Positions 8,474 through 17,100 of a stretch of 38,034 nt of DNA are shown piece after piece. Both the position numbers and the translations under genes were made by a program. The notes beneath the pieces were generated by a model. That model ran no database searches and was not told the DNA's origin. It saw only the letters and a program-made list of their open reading frames with translations. The stretch spans positions 608 to 38,641 of the forward strand of contig PMEM01000056.1 of assembly GCA_003155795.1 (NCBI GenBank), written 5' to 3'. The DNA comes from Gemmatimonadota bacterium. GTDB lineage: Bacteria; Gemmatimonadota; Gemmatimonadetes; Gemmatimonadales; Gemmatimonadaceae. The number at the start of each line of letters is the position of its first letter. Position 1 is the stretch's first letter.

Positions 8474-9004
8474 ATGATTCTTAGTTACACGACAGGCCTT
8501 CACTCTCTCGCCGATTTCCTCAAGCCCTGGCAATCGCTCTTCAGCAATTCGAAGGTGGTTTCGGATGGAATCACATTCCTCCATCTCGGCGGTCTTCTAT
8601 TCGCCGGGGGATTTGCAATCGCAGCCGACCGCGCAACCTTCAGGGCGTTGGGCGGCGGTTCGGACGAGCGCGCGATACTTCTTGCCGAGCTCAAGGACGT
8701 TCACCGGCCGGTCCTGATTGGCCTGGGCGTTCTGTTTGGAAGCGGAATTCTCCTTGCTACGTCGGACGTTGAAACCTTTGGGACGTCACCGACGTTTCTG
8801 ATCAAGATGACACTTGTAGCGCTGCTGCTCGTCAACGGGGTCATGCTCCAGCGTACAGAGAACGCACTTCGCGAGCGTTCTCCGTCAGAAGCTGGCGACG
8901 TCGACGACCAATTGCTCTGGCGCAAGCTGCGCCATACTGCTGTGGCGAGCATCACTCTTTGGACCTCCATCCTGCTTGCGGGGACGATTCTCGTCAACAG
9001 CTAG
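8474..9004 (+). CDS. Small polytopic membrane protein (four helices, CopD/DUF2214-like pattern)
   Basis: 176 residues from the ATG at 8474; a GTG at 8429 in the same frame would overlap the previous gene by 19 nt and is less likely. There are four hydrophobic helices (about 28-52, 76-98, 108-130, 148-172). Polar residues recur at helix edges: TFLHLGG, DVHRPV, FLIKMT and LRHTAV. The segment ATSDVETF followed by SPTFLIKMTLVALLLVNG resembles small CopD/DUF2214-like integral membrane proteins, an uncertain match. It lies between the putative dihaem protein and the Rieske pair on the same strand. Confidence 0.62.
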   Translation: MILSYTTGLHSLADFLKPWQSLFSNSKVVSDGITFLHLGGLLFAGGFAIAADRATFRALGGGSDERAILLAELKDVHRPVLIGLGVLFGSGILLATSDVETFGTSPTFLIKMTLVALLLVNGVMLQRTENALRERSPSEAGDVDDQLLWRKLRHTAVASITLWTSILLAGTILVNS

Positions 9005-9081
9005 ACAGCCGAATCCCCATTAGCGCGATCACAGTTACTCTGGCAGTAAAAATTCCTTGACCTTGAACTGGACTATCTGGA

Positions 9082-9627
9082 ATGAGCGACAACGAAGAAC
9101 GTGCAACAAATGACGAAGCATGCAACGACTGCGGAATCATGCAGAGCCGCCGGACGTTTCTACGGGACGGAGCGATTGCAGCTCTGGTCGTTTCGATGGG
9201 CGCGATGGGCGTTCCCGCGCGAAAGGCAGCTGCGATGAACGTTGGTTTCGTGAACGGCAAACGGAGCGAGCCGGGTGGTCCACAGACAGTCAGCTATCCG
9301 CTGCCAACAACCGACGGTGCACAGATCGATCACGATAACGAAGTGATTCTCGTCAGATGGCAGAATGCGATTTACGCATTCAATCTGTCGTGCCCACATC
9401 AGCGCACCGCACTTCGCTGGGACGACGCCGATCACCGCTTTCAGTGCCCAAAGCATCACTCCAAATACCAACCGGACGGCGAGTTCATCAGTGGGCGCGC
9501 GACTCGCAACATGGATCGATTCACGCTCAAGCGTGATGCGAGCAACGCGATAGTCGTTGACGTGGACAACATGCTGCGAAGCGACCAGGATCTGGCTGCT
9601 TGGACAGCGGCGACGCTGGCGGTGTGA
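9082..9627 (+). CDS. Tat-exported Rieske [2Fe-2S] protein, lacking the disulfide cysteines
   Basis: 181 residues. A Tat signal peptide has SRRTFLRDG at about 22-30 followed by a hydrophobic stretch and AxA-type end near 50. Before it is an unusual C14-N-D-C17. The Rieske domain carries C104-P-H106 and C122-P-K-H125, the Cys/His pairs that ligate a [2Fe-2S] cluster. Neither box has the second Cys that forms the disulfide in bc1-type Rieske proteins, so a lower potential is likely by family knowledge. The cluster would be inserted in the cytoplasm before Tat export. The gene ends 5 nt before the ATG of a second Rieske gene and follows two membrane-protein genes. Confidence 0.88.
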   Translation: MSDNEERATNDEACNDCGIMQSRRTFLRDGAIAALVVSMGAMGVPARKAAAMNVGFVNGKRSEPGGPQTVSYPLPTTDGAQIDHDNEVILVRWQNAIYAFNLSCPHQRTALRWDDADHRFQCPKHHSKYQPDGEFISGRATRNMDRFTLKRDASNAIVVDVDNMLRSDQDLAAWTAATLAV

Positions 9628-9632
9628 GACCG

Positions 9633-10181
9633 ATGCCGCAAAACAAGGAGTTACCGAATGCAGGCGCACTGAAATTGCGTGCGGCATCGTGCCACGAGTG
9701 CGAGGTCGGAAGAGCGGGGTCAGACGCGGTCAGCGCAAGCGCCGTGGACCGTCGACAGTTCGTAGCGCGGAGTGCCATTGCGGCGGTTGGCGCCCTGCTT
9801 GTGAGCGCTTGTGGTGGTGCAGGTTCTACCACCGGGCCCGGTGGAGGAGGCGGTGGTGGTGGAAGCGGTGGTCAGCTCGACGTGACCGTTTCAAACTATC
9901 CGGCGCTTGCAAATATTGGTGGGATCGCGCGCGTTGATTCCGGTCAGGGGACGCCAGTGGCGGCCGTTCGGACGAGCACGACGACGTTCTCGGCGTTCTC
10001 TCTTATATGTCCGCATTTCGGATGCACCGTCGGGATCGCGAGCGGAAGCTTTGCGTGTCCGTGTCATGGTGCTCGCTTCGCGGCTAACGGCCGCTGGACA
10101 GGCGGTCAACCGACGGGGAATCTCACCAGCCTCGTGGTGGCGTTTGACGAGACAACCGGGATCCTGACGATCACACGATAG
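9633..10181 (+). CDS. Tat-exported Rieske lipoprotein with disulfide-type cluster site
   Basis: 182 residues from ATG 9633, chosen over a TTG at 9600 that would overlap the previous gene. N-terminal order: C20-H-E-C23, twin arginine at 40-41 (DRRQFVARS), hydrophobic segment, lipobox LVSAC with lipidation Cys60, and a Gly-rich linker with eight consecutive Gly (about 70-80). The Rieske domain has C126-P-H128-F-G-C131 and C142-P-C144-H145, the full bc1/b6f-like set including the disulfide cysteines, which usually goes with higher potential. It would be a membrane-tethered electron carrier outside the cytoplasm. It is last in the four-gene run and is followed by a perfect 20-bp hairpin. Confidence 0.9.
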   Translation: MPQNKELPNAGALKLRAASCHECEVGRAGSDAVSASAVDRRQFVARSAIAAVGALLVSACGGAGSTTGPGGGGGGGGSGGQLDVTVSNYPALANIGGIARVDSGQGTPVAAVRTSTTTFSAFSLICPHFGCTVGIASGSFACPCHGARFAANGRWTGGQPTGNLTSLVVAFDETTGILTITR

Positions 10182-10182
10182 C

Positions 10183-10226
10183 GTCACTGGGCAGCGGGCG
10201 CGGATTCGCGCCCGCTGCCCAGTGAC
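10183..10226. terminator. Perfect 20-bp hairpin between convergent Rieske and argG genes
   Basis: Arms 10183-10202 and 10207-10226 are exact reverse complements with a GATT loop. The hairpin begins 2 nt after the Rieske stop and ends 7 nt before the argG stop, so it can end transcription from both sides. No T-run is present, so it may act by structure or with another factor. Confidence 0.8.
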
Positions 10227-10233
10227 CCGCCAC

Positions 10234-11481
10234 TTACGCGGCTTGCTGGTCTCCGCTGGCTTCCGCAGCGGTGCGTTCCTGCTCGCGGAGTGCGCGAACG
10301 CGTGCGGAAAGGCCGAACAGGCGGATGAAGCCGGCTGCGTCGCTCTGCTGGTAGACATCATCCTCGCCGAAGGTGACAAAACGCTCGTCGTAGAGCGCGT
10401 ACGCACTCTCTCGGCCGGCTACGATGGCGTTGCCCTTGTAGAGTCGGAGCGTGACCGAGCCAGTAACGGTTTCCTGGGTGACATTGACGAACGCATCGTA
10501 CGACTCGCGCTCGACCGTCCACCAGCGTCCTTCGTATACGAGATCGGCGTAGCGCGGCGCGATGAGATCCTTTGCTGCGAGGGTGCGGCGGTCGAGCGTG
10601 AGTTGCTCGAGCTCGCTGTGTGCGGCGAAGAGCAGAACACCACCGGGGGTTTCGTAGATACCACGGGACTTCATGCCGACGAGACGGTCTTCAACGAGAT
10701 CGATCCGTCCGATGCCATTGCGGCCGCCGATCTCGTTGAGCATGGCCAGGAGCGGAACCGGTGACATTGTGTGGCCGTTGACCGCGACCGGTGTTCCGTG
10801 ATCGAAGGAAATGGTGACCTCTTCGGACGTGTCGGGCGCGGACTCGGGCGACTGTGACATCATGAACAGATCGTCGGGTGCAGACTGGGCTGGATCTTCA
10901 AGGCAGCCGCCCTCGTGCGAGATGTGCCAGATGTTGCGGTCGCGGGAGTAGATCTTTTCCTTGGTCGCAGTGACGGGAACGTTGTGTCGCGCGGCATAGG
11001 CAATCGCGTCCTCGCGGCTCCGGATGTCCCATTCACGCCATGGCGCAATAACTGGAAGATCCGGAGCGAATGCGGCGTACGTGAGTTCGAAGCGGACCTG
11101 GTCATTTCCCTTGCCGGTGCAGCCGTGTGCGAGAGCGTCAGCGCCAACTGCGCGCGCGACCTCCACCTGGCGGCGTGCGATGAGCGGACGGCCCATGGAC
11201 GTGCCGAGCAGGTACTTGCGGCCGTATATGGCACCGGCGCGAAGTGTCGGGAAGATGAAGTCGCTGACGTATTCGTCGCGCAGATCCTCGACGTAGCATT
11301 CGTCGGCGCCCGATGCGATCGCTTTCGCCTTGACTCCGGAGAGCTCGTCACCCTGTCCGATGTCAGCGGCCACGCATACCACCTTTACGCCCGGGAATCG
11401 CTCCTTGAGCCAGGGGACGATGATCGAGGTATCGAGTCCTCCGGAGTAGGCGAGGGCGATCTTTTTAGGTGTAAAGGTCAT
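10234..11481 (-). CDS. argG: Argininosuccinate synthase
   Basis: 415 residues from the ATG at 11481; an in-frame extension to 11643 is rejected because it runs through the argR start region and has no family similarity. It joins citrulline and aspartate using ATP. The PP-loop AYSGGLDTS follows the start directly. The second signature GCTGKGNDQVRFE is intact, and CYVEDLRDEY with LGTSMGRPLIAR matches the usual fold. It is a cytoplasmic homotetramer. It is transcribed divergently from argR across a 108-nt gap, so it is probably under ArgR control. Confidence 0.97.
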   Translation of the reverse strand: MTFTPKKIALAYSGGLDTSIIVPWLKERFPGVKVVCVAADIGQGDELSGVKAKAIASGADECYVEDLRDEYVSDFIFPTLRAGAIYGRKYLLGTSMGRPLIARRQVEVARAVGADALAHGCTGKGNDQVRFELTYAAFAPDLPVIAPWREWDIRSREDAIAYAARHNVPVTATKEKIYSRDRNIWHISHEGGCLEDPAQSAPDDLFMMSQSPESAPDTSEEVTISFDHGTPVAVNGHTMSPVPLLAMLNEIGGRNGIGRIDLVEDRLVGMKSRGIYETPGGVLLFAAHSELEQLTLDRRTLAAKDLIAPRYADLVYEGRWWTVERESYDAFVNVTQETVTGSVTLRLYKGNAIVAGRESAYALYDERFVTFGEDDVYQQSDAAGFIRLFGLSARVRALREQERTAAEASGDQQAA

Positions 11482-11493
11482 GGGATTCTCTTT

Positions 11494-11524
11494 TTGGAAT
11501 TTTATGCGACAAGGATGTATAAAT
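11494..11524 (+). promoter_or_regulatory. Candidate argR promoter with overlapping inverted repeat (possible ArgR site)
   Basis: TTGGAA at 11494-11499 and TATAAA at 11518-11523 with an 18-nt spacer form a plausible sigma-70-type promoter for argR. Between and over these lies an imperfect inverted repeat, TTTATGC (11501-11507) and GTATAAA (11517-11523). The arms resemble A/T-rich ArgR half-sites, but their orientation is not a standard ARG box, so operator function is inference from location between argG and argR. Confidence 0.4.
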
Positions 11525-11589
11525 AGTCGGTTAGGGGTGCGTTCGCAACTGTCTGGGCGGGGCGCAGCTGGGAGGGCTATCTTCTCCGG

Positions 11590-12051
11590 ATGGCGAACAA
11601 GCGAGAGCGGCAGAATGCCATCCTGGAGACCATCGAAACCCACGCGGTGGTGAGTCAGGAGGATCTTCGGAAATTGCTCCTCAGGCGTGGGTGGGACGTG
11701 ACGCAGGCGACCCTCTCGCGGGACCTGAGGGAACTACGAATTGCGCGGGTTCCGACCTCGGAGGGGGCGCGCTACGCGGTCACGGACGGGAACATCGAGG
11801 AGGCCCGGGTCGCGCTCGACACACTGCTACCGCAGCTGTTCATGCGGATAGATGGAGTGAGCGAGATGGCGGTTTTGCGGACCGTACCCGGTGGAGCTCA
11901 GCCGATAGCGAGCGCGCTGGATGGCGAGGGTTGGCCGGACATACTTGGCACGGTGGGCGGGGATGATACGATCCTGATCATTTGTCGATCTGTGCAGGCG
12001 CGCGAGCGGGCGGTGCGGAAGATCAAGGGGCTGGCTGGGGAACCGGGGTGA
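11590..12051 (+). CDS. argR: Arginine repressor
   Basis: 153 residues, normal length. The N-terminal winged helix contains RQNAILETIETHAVVSQEDL and the recognition-helix motif TQATLSRDLRELRI. The C-terminal oligomerisation/arginine-binding domain ends with GTVGGDDTILIICRS, matching the conserved GDDT segment that contacts arginine. The hexamer represses arginine biosynthesis when arginine is abundant. It lies divergent to argG with a shared 108-nt regulatory gap and is followed by a strong hairpin. Confidence 0.96.
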   Translation: MANKRERQNAILETIETHAVVSQEDLRKLLLRRGWDVTQATLSRDLRELRIARVPTSEGARYAVTDGNIEEARVALDTLLPQLFMRIDGVSEMAVLRTVPGGAQPIASALDGEGWPDILGTVGGDDTILIICRSVQARERAVRKIKGLAGEPG

Positions 12052-12057
12052 TGACAG

Positions 12058-12100
12058 CGTCGCAGTGGTGACTCTCGTGTGGAGAGCCACCACTGCGACG
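12058..12100. terminator. Hairpin between argR and the convergent M56 peptidase gene
   Basis: CGTCGCAGTGGTG (12058-12070) pairs exactly with 12088-12100; CTCTC (12072-12076) pairs with GAGAG (12082-12086), with one A-C mismatch and a GTGTG loop. It lies 6 nt after the argR stop and 7 nt before the convergent stop, so it is probably bidirectional. No T-run follows. Confidence 0.8.
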
Positions 12101-12107
12101 ATCCAGG

Positions 12108-13631
12108 TCACTGTTTGAGGGTGATGCTGACGACGCCGTTCTTTGCTCGTGGATCACTGTACTGTTCGATAGCCGCAGCGCCCTTAAGGACTTCGACGCT
12201 TTCGATGTTCGCGGGATTGAGCGCTTTGTATTGAGCGGTCGTAGCGATGACGCCATTGATGACAAACAGCGGCTCGGCGCCAGGCGTTTTCATCAGCCGT
12301 ATTTCACCTGTTCGGCGAAACAAGACAGTCCCACCAGCGGTGGTAGCGGTGTCACGCTTCACGAAAAATATCTGCTTGGTGCCCGACGGCGTCGTTGCTA
12401 CATACTTCTGACCTAGCGCTGAGTCCGACACTGTCACCAGGCGGATCTGTTGCTCGCCGCCCGGTTGTTTGGATCTGACGACGTTGATTGTTGCTATGCT
12501 GCCCGCAGAAATGGCCTTGGCCTTTTCTGCGGATACAGCGACACCGTTCACGTAAAACGTGGGCTGTTGTCCGTCGGTTGTGAACACCTGGCGGACGTTC
12601 TTTTGTGCCGATGTGGCATCGAGCCCGCTAATGTCGGCAGCAGTCGGAACGTGCGATTCGCATGCTGCGATCGCGAGAGTGGACACAAGTGCGATGTACG
12701 ACGCGGAGCGCAGTGCGCGCATGTACGGTTGTTTTGCCGAGTCTTTGTTGTCAGGTGTAACCATGGCGCGAAGTCTCCGTTCGAGGTGGGATGCTGGTTC
12801 CAGCAGCGATGTTGCACCGAGCCACAGGTGCGTTGGCGCGCCGAGTCGTGCGCGCGCCTGATTGACCAGCAGTTGTGCGTAGTTCTTGAGTGACGCACCC
12901 TTTCCAACAACACGCGCATCGCAGTCGATCTCGATCGCCAGTCTGATGCGAGCGAGACAATACCACGCGCCCGGGTGCCATGGGAACAGTGCAACGAGCC
13001 CCCACATTGCGGCGAGAAGTACGGGGTCGTGTGCACAGCGGTGTTCCATCTCGTGCATGATGATGAGTTGACTGTCGTCCGGATGTCCATCCAGCATCCA
13101 GCGTGGCACAACGATCTCCGGTCGGAAAATGCCGACAACTGCGGGGCCAGTGTTTGGTGCGACGCGCACGCGATGGCCTGCGAAGTCAACAAAGCTCCAC
13201 TGCTGACGCGCATGTCGGACTCTGGAGTACACAACGAAGATCAGCGCGAGCATGACACCCGACATGATGAGCCAGAGTATTGCCAGTGAGATATTCGGCG
13301 TTGGTCCGACCAGATGCGACGCGTATGCGGCGGCGGTTCGTGGCATGAACATAAGTTCGCGCAATGTGGCGAGTGCGAATGATGTGCTAGCGGTTGGTGT
13401 CGTTTGACCGGTAGCGGCGATGTTTATTCCAGTAACGGAAAGAGGCGCGTGCGGGGCAATCAGTTGTTGCGTAACCGTCCGTCCGCCGATGAGCGCAATC
13501 AGGAGAGCAGTTACGGCCCACGCGCCGCGCACAGGCAGCGACCACAGTCTTAAGAGTTTTTCGGTGAGTGCTGCCGCAGCGATGAGTGGAACTGTGACAA
13601 TCAGGATGTAGACAATGATGGCTACGGTCAT
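12108..13631 (-). CDS. BlaR1/MecR1-type M56 membrane peptidase with two C-terminal TonB-plug-like modules
   Basis: 507 residues. N-terminal membrane helices (about 3-22, 36-50, 113-135) precede an M56 domain with H193-E-M-E-H197 and a downstream E-I-D-C-D segment at about 234-238 that supplies the third zinc ligand. Another helix lies near 308-322. The C-terminus is not a penicillin-binding sensor. It holds two similar modules, FYVNGVAVSAEKAKAISAGS (about 357) and LFVINGVIATTAQYKALNPA (about 455). The second continues into ESVEVLKGAAA and GVVSITLK, typical of TonB-receptor plug domains. The gene overlaps the blaI-like gene by 4 nt. A role as signal-activated protease cleaving the repressor is inferred. 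Confidence 0.85.
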   Translation of the reverse strand: MTVAIIVYILIVTVPLIAAAALTEKLLRLWSLPVRGAWAVTALLIALIGGRTVTQQLIAPHAPLSVTGINIAATGQTTPTASTSFALATLRELMFMPRTAAAYASHLVGPTPNISLAILWLIMSGVMLALIFVVYSRVRHARQQWSFVDFAGHRVRVAPNTGPAVVGIFRPEIVVPRWMLDGHPDDSQLIIMHEMEHRCAHDPVLLAAMWGLVALFPWHPGAWYCLARIRLAIEIDCDARVVGKGASLKNYAQLLVNQARARLGAPTHLWLGATSLLEPASHLERRLRAMVTPDNKDSAKQPYMRALRSASYIALVSTLAIAACESHVPTAADISGLDATSAQKNVRQVFTTDGQQPTFYVNGVAVSAEKAKAISAGSIATINVVRSKQPGGEQQIRLVTVSDSALGQKYVATTPSGTKQIFFVKRDTATTAGGTVLFRRTGEIRLMKTPGAEPLFVINGVIATTAQYKALNPANIESVEVLKGAAAIEQYSDPRAKNGVVSITLKQ

Positions 13632-13993
13632 GGCTCGCGCTCCAGGCGTTCGGCGATCAGCTGCTGCATGCGCTGCAGTTCTTCCTGCGTGATGTGGCGA
13701 TCGGAGACGAGCTGTGCGAACATGCGCTCCGCGGAGCCTTCGAAGATCGCGTCCTTGATGCGGGCTACAGCGCTTTTGCCGGCGTGCTTGGCATCGACGG
13801 TGGGGTAGTACCGATATGCTCGGCCTTCGGGCTCATGACGGACGCATTCCTTTTCTTCGAGCGTCTGGAGGGCGGAGAGGACGGAGGTGTAGGCGAGCTG
13901 GTCCTTAAGTTCGGCTCGGACTTCGGCGACACTGGCGGAGCCGAGTCGCCAGAGGACGCTCATTACTTCGAGTTCGCGGGGCGGGAAGTACAT
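13628..13993 (-). CDS. BlaI/MecI-family transcriptional repressor
   Basis: 121 residues. The winged-helix domain opens with LEVMSVLWRLGSASVAEVRAEL and continues AYTSVLSALQTLEEK with the wing EGRAYRYYP, the BlaI/MecI signature. The C-terminal helices, about 80-121 (FEGSAERMFAQLVS), form the dimerisation part that the partner protease cleaves in this family. The M56 peptidase follows with a 4-nt overlap. No beta-lactamase or PBP2a gene is nearby, so target genes are unknown apart from probable self-control. Confidence 0.93.
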   Translation of the reverse strand: MYFPPRELEVMSVLWRLGSASVAEVRAELKDQLAYTSVLSALQTLEEKECVRHEPEGRAYRYYPTVDAKHAGKSAVARIKDAIFEGSAERMFAQLVSDRHITQEELQRMQQLIAERLEREP

Positions 13994-14012
13994 GGGATGA
14001 TAGCGAAGGGTG

Positions 14013-14032
14013 ACTACTGCCTTTCCCGTAGT
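14013..14032. promoter_or_regulatory. Candidate BlaI operator upstream of the blaI-like gene
   Basis: ACTAC (14013-14017) and GTAGT (14028-14032) form an exact inverted repeat with a 10-nt spacer, 20 to 39 nt upstream of the repressor start codon. BlaI/MecI operators contain TAC/GTA half-sites of this type, although with a shorter spacer in well-known cases. Autorepression is inferred. Confidence 0.38.
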
Positions 14033-14091
14033 TTATGGGCGCGGTCGGGTTTTGTCAACGGGTTTTTCCGTAGGCAGGTGCGGATGGCCGA

Positions 14092-14149
14092 TGGACCCCG
14101 ACCTTCGGCGGGGTGACTACTGGACCCCGACCTTCGGCGGGGTGACTGC
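14092..14149. repeat. Two tandem 29-bp hairpin-forming repeats
   Basis: Copies at 14092-14120 and 14121-14149 differ at one base (position 28 of the unit). Each starts TGGACCCCG and contains ACCCCG paired with CGGGGT around a short CC/GG stem, TTC loop and one bulged A. They begin 8 nt beyond the stop of the minus-strand BNR protein gene, so they could end its transcript. They also resemble short dispersed REP-like hairpins of bacterial genomes. No other copy was noticed in this window. Confidence 0.75.
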
Positions 14150-14157
14150 CTGTGCTC

Positions 14158-17100
14158 CTAGGGCTCGTTGTCGTCCTTGTCAGCGGTTTCGCCGACCTGG
14201 AGCGAGTTGCGGTACGGGGTCAGGTCGCGGGGGATGGCGACGCTCCGGATGCCGGCGGCGCTCAGTTTGGCGTTGAGGGTGGAGAGTGCCGAGCCCTTGA
14301 GCTTTGTCCATTCGGCGATGGCTTGGTCGAGGTCGCGCTGCATAGTGGTGACAGCGGCTGTTGCCTGAGTTGTGGGGCGCGCATCGACGCCGTCGATGGT
14401 GCCGAGCAGCCCGCTCAACTGGCCGTTGAGGCGGGTGATACTCAGAGCCCCGATGCGTGCGTCGAGTGAATCAATGGCTGAGCGCACCTTGGGATTGGTG
14501 GCGCGCGATTTTGCGGAGTCGAGTTGTACATGCAGCGCTCTCGCTTCAGCGATCGCGGTGAAGTCGCGTTCGATCATGGCGGCGATGCGCATCGACAGTG
14601 CAAACTGCTGCTGAAGATCTGCAGGCGTTGCGCGTACGCGCGGATCCATCTTCACGATCAGCGGTTGTGTGTAGCTCTTGCCATTCACCGTTAAGCGAAC
14701 GGTGTAATTGCCCGGCAGCACTGACGTTCCCAGCGGAAGCCGCGGTGTATCGTGGGGGATCGCGGAGATCGGGTACTCGTGGGTGAGTACGCTTGGGTCG
14801 GGATAGTGAAGATTCCAAACCCAGCGATGCGTTCCGGTGGAGGCCGAAAGTATGCGTGGCTGCCGTACCCAGTACGCAGGAACGTTGAGCGCATCGATCT
14901 CCTTTTGCGTGACGTCGGGTTTGTCGTTGCTTGCGTAACGGCGCACGAGGTTGCCTGAAGAGTCGAGTATTTCGAGGGTCACAGGCGACGACGGGGCGCC
15001 GTTGATGTAGTAGTCGATGATCGCGCCGTCCGGCGGATTCTGGCCAGTGGGCTCTTCGGGCGGCATGGGAGTATCTGTGTATGTATTGCGCTGAATACGG
15101 AATGCTGCTGCCGGGGTAAAGAGATGAGCTGGTTCGCTGGCGATTGCAGTCGAGAGTTGCCGGAGTGGCGTTATGTCGTCGAGTATCCAGAATGATCGGC
15201 CGTGTGTGGCGACGACGAGATCGCTATCCTTGACGACAAGGTCGCGGATAGATGTCGCCGGAAGGTTCTGGCGAAGCGTTTGCCAGTGATCGCCGTCGTC
15301 GAACGAGACATAGACTGTCGTCTCCGTTCCGGCGAATAGAAGTCCCTTGCGAACAGGATCTTCGCGAACGACGTTGACGGAAGCATCATCGGGCAGGCCG
15401 GCATCGATTTCCTTCCACGTCTTTCCGCCATCATGCGTGCGATAGATGTGCGGGTGAAGCTCATCGAGTCGGAAGCGATTGACAGCGGCGTACACTGTTT
15501 GATCGTCAAAATGAGATGCATCCAGTTGAGCGATCTTGCTCCACGGAGAGATTGTCGGTGGCGTGACGTTGTTCCATGTCTTTCCGCCGTCGCGGGTAAC
15601 CTGAATCAAACCATCGTCGGTACCGATCCAGATGACGTTGGCATCGTGATACGACGGAGCGATGCTGTAGATGACTCCGCGGTGGTGGCCGTGTGCTGGA
15701 TCGGCGTCGGCGAATTGGCCGAGCGGGGCGGGGACGGTAGGATCTTCGCGCGTCAGATCCGGGCTGATTATGTCCCAGCTCTGACCACCGTTACGTGTTT
15801 TGAAGAGAACATTGCTGCCGAGGAATAGCGTGTGCGGATCGGCGTAGGAAAAGATCAGTGGCGCGGTTCTGTTGAAGCGGTACTGGCGACCTCTGATCGC
15901 TTCGGGGGCGACATTCTGTGTCTGTCCAGTGACCATGTCGAAGCGTGTGACCTTGCCGCCGAATACGTTGTTGGAATCGAGTGGGTCGGGAGCGACGTAG
16001 CCGTATTCCTCTGCACCAACCGGGTGAAACTCACGGAATGTGACAGCGCCGTCGTTGCCGCGGCTGGATACAACAGCGGAGCCACTCTCCTGTTGTGCGC
16101 CGTAAACGCGGTAGGGGAAGCGATTGTCGGTAGCGACGTGATAGAATGCGGCGGTAGGCTGATTGTACCATGAACTCCACGTCTTGCCGCCGTTCACGCT
16201 TATGGTTGCGCCTTGATCGACTGCGAGGAGAAGGATGTCCGGGTGGAGCGGATTGATCCAGATTGCATGGTAATCGTCGCCGCCGGGTGCTCCCTTGATT
16301 GCGATGAAGCTGTTACCGGCGTCCATCGAACGATATGTGGATGTGTTGCAGACATAAATCTCGTCGGCGTTGCGCGGATCGACGCGGACCCATGCGAAGT
16401 CGTTACCGCGTCCCCAGATGCGCTCTTCGTGGTTGACGCGACTCCAGCTTTCACCGGCGTCGTCGGAGCGATACAGGCCACCAACATCCGGTTTCGCATC
16501 TACGAGTGCATACATTCGATTTGCGTTACTGGGTGCGACTGTAAACCCGATGCGGCCCAATCCCTGAGCACGAGTTGGAAGTCCGCGGGTGAGTTGATGC
16601 CAGGTATTGCCGCCATCGGTTGATTTGAAGAGACCACTGCCGTCGCCGTCGTATGGGTTGCCGACGGTCCATGGTGGTCGGCGTGAGGCCCAGAGGCTTG
16701 CATAAACGATCTTCGAATTAGCGGGATCGAACGCGAGATCGATTCCGCCAGTATCCTCATCCTTGTACAACACCTTGGTCCAGCTTTCACCGCCGTTGGT
16801 TGAACGGAAGATTCCGCGTTCCGGGTTGGGGCCGTACGGGTGACCGAGAACTGCGACGAAGAGTCGATTGGGGTCGCGCGGGTCGATGATGATGGAGGCG
16901 ATTTGTTGACCGTCGCGTAGTCCGAGGTGGCGCCACGTTTTGCCAGCGTCGGCCGATTTGTAGATGCCATTGCCGGTGGAGAGATCGGGTCGGCGCAGGC
17001 CCTCGCCAGATCCCACATATATGATGTTGGGATCAGAAGGAGCGATGGCGAGAGTTCCGATCGATCCTGTTGATTCTGCATCGAAGATCGGGTTCCAGGT

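Noticed and set aside
7782-10181. Cytochrome bc1 or b6f operon
   Set aside because: Rieske genes are present but no cytochrome b with eight helices and no c1/f-type CxxCH haem protein.
11482-11643. N-terminal extension of argG to 11643
   Set aside because: Overlaps the argR start and shared promoter; homologous proteins begin just before the PP-loop, matching the ATG at 11481.
12548-13234. Minus-strand 228-codon frame
   Set aside because: Lies inside the M56 peptidase gene in another frame; the translation is Cys/His/Arg-rich low-complexity with no family pattern.
12108-13993. Beta-lactam resistance operon
   Set aside because: BlaI/M56 proteins are present but there is no beta-lactamase or PBP gene in the window and the sensor domain is different.
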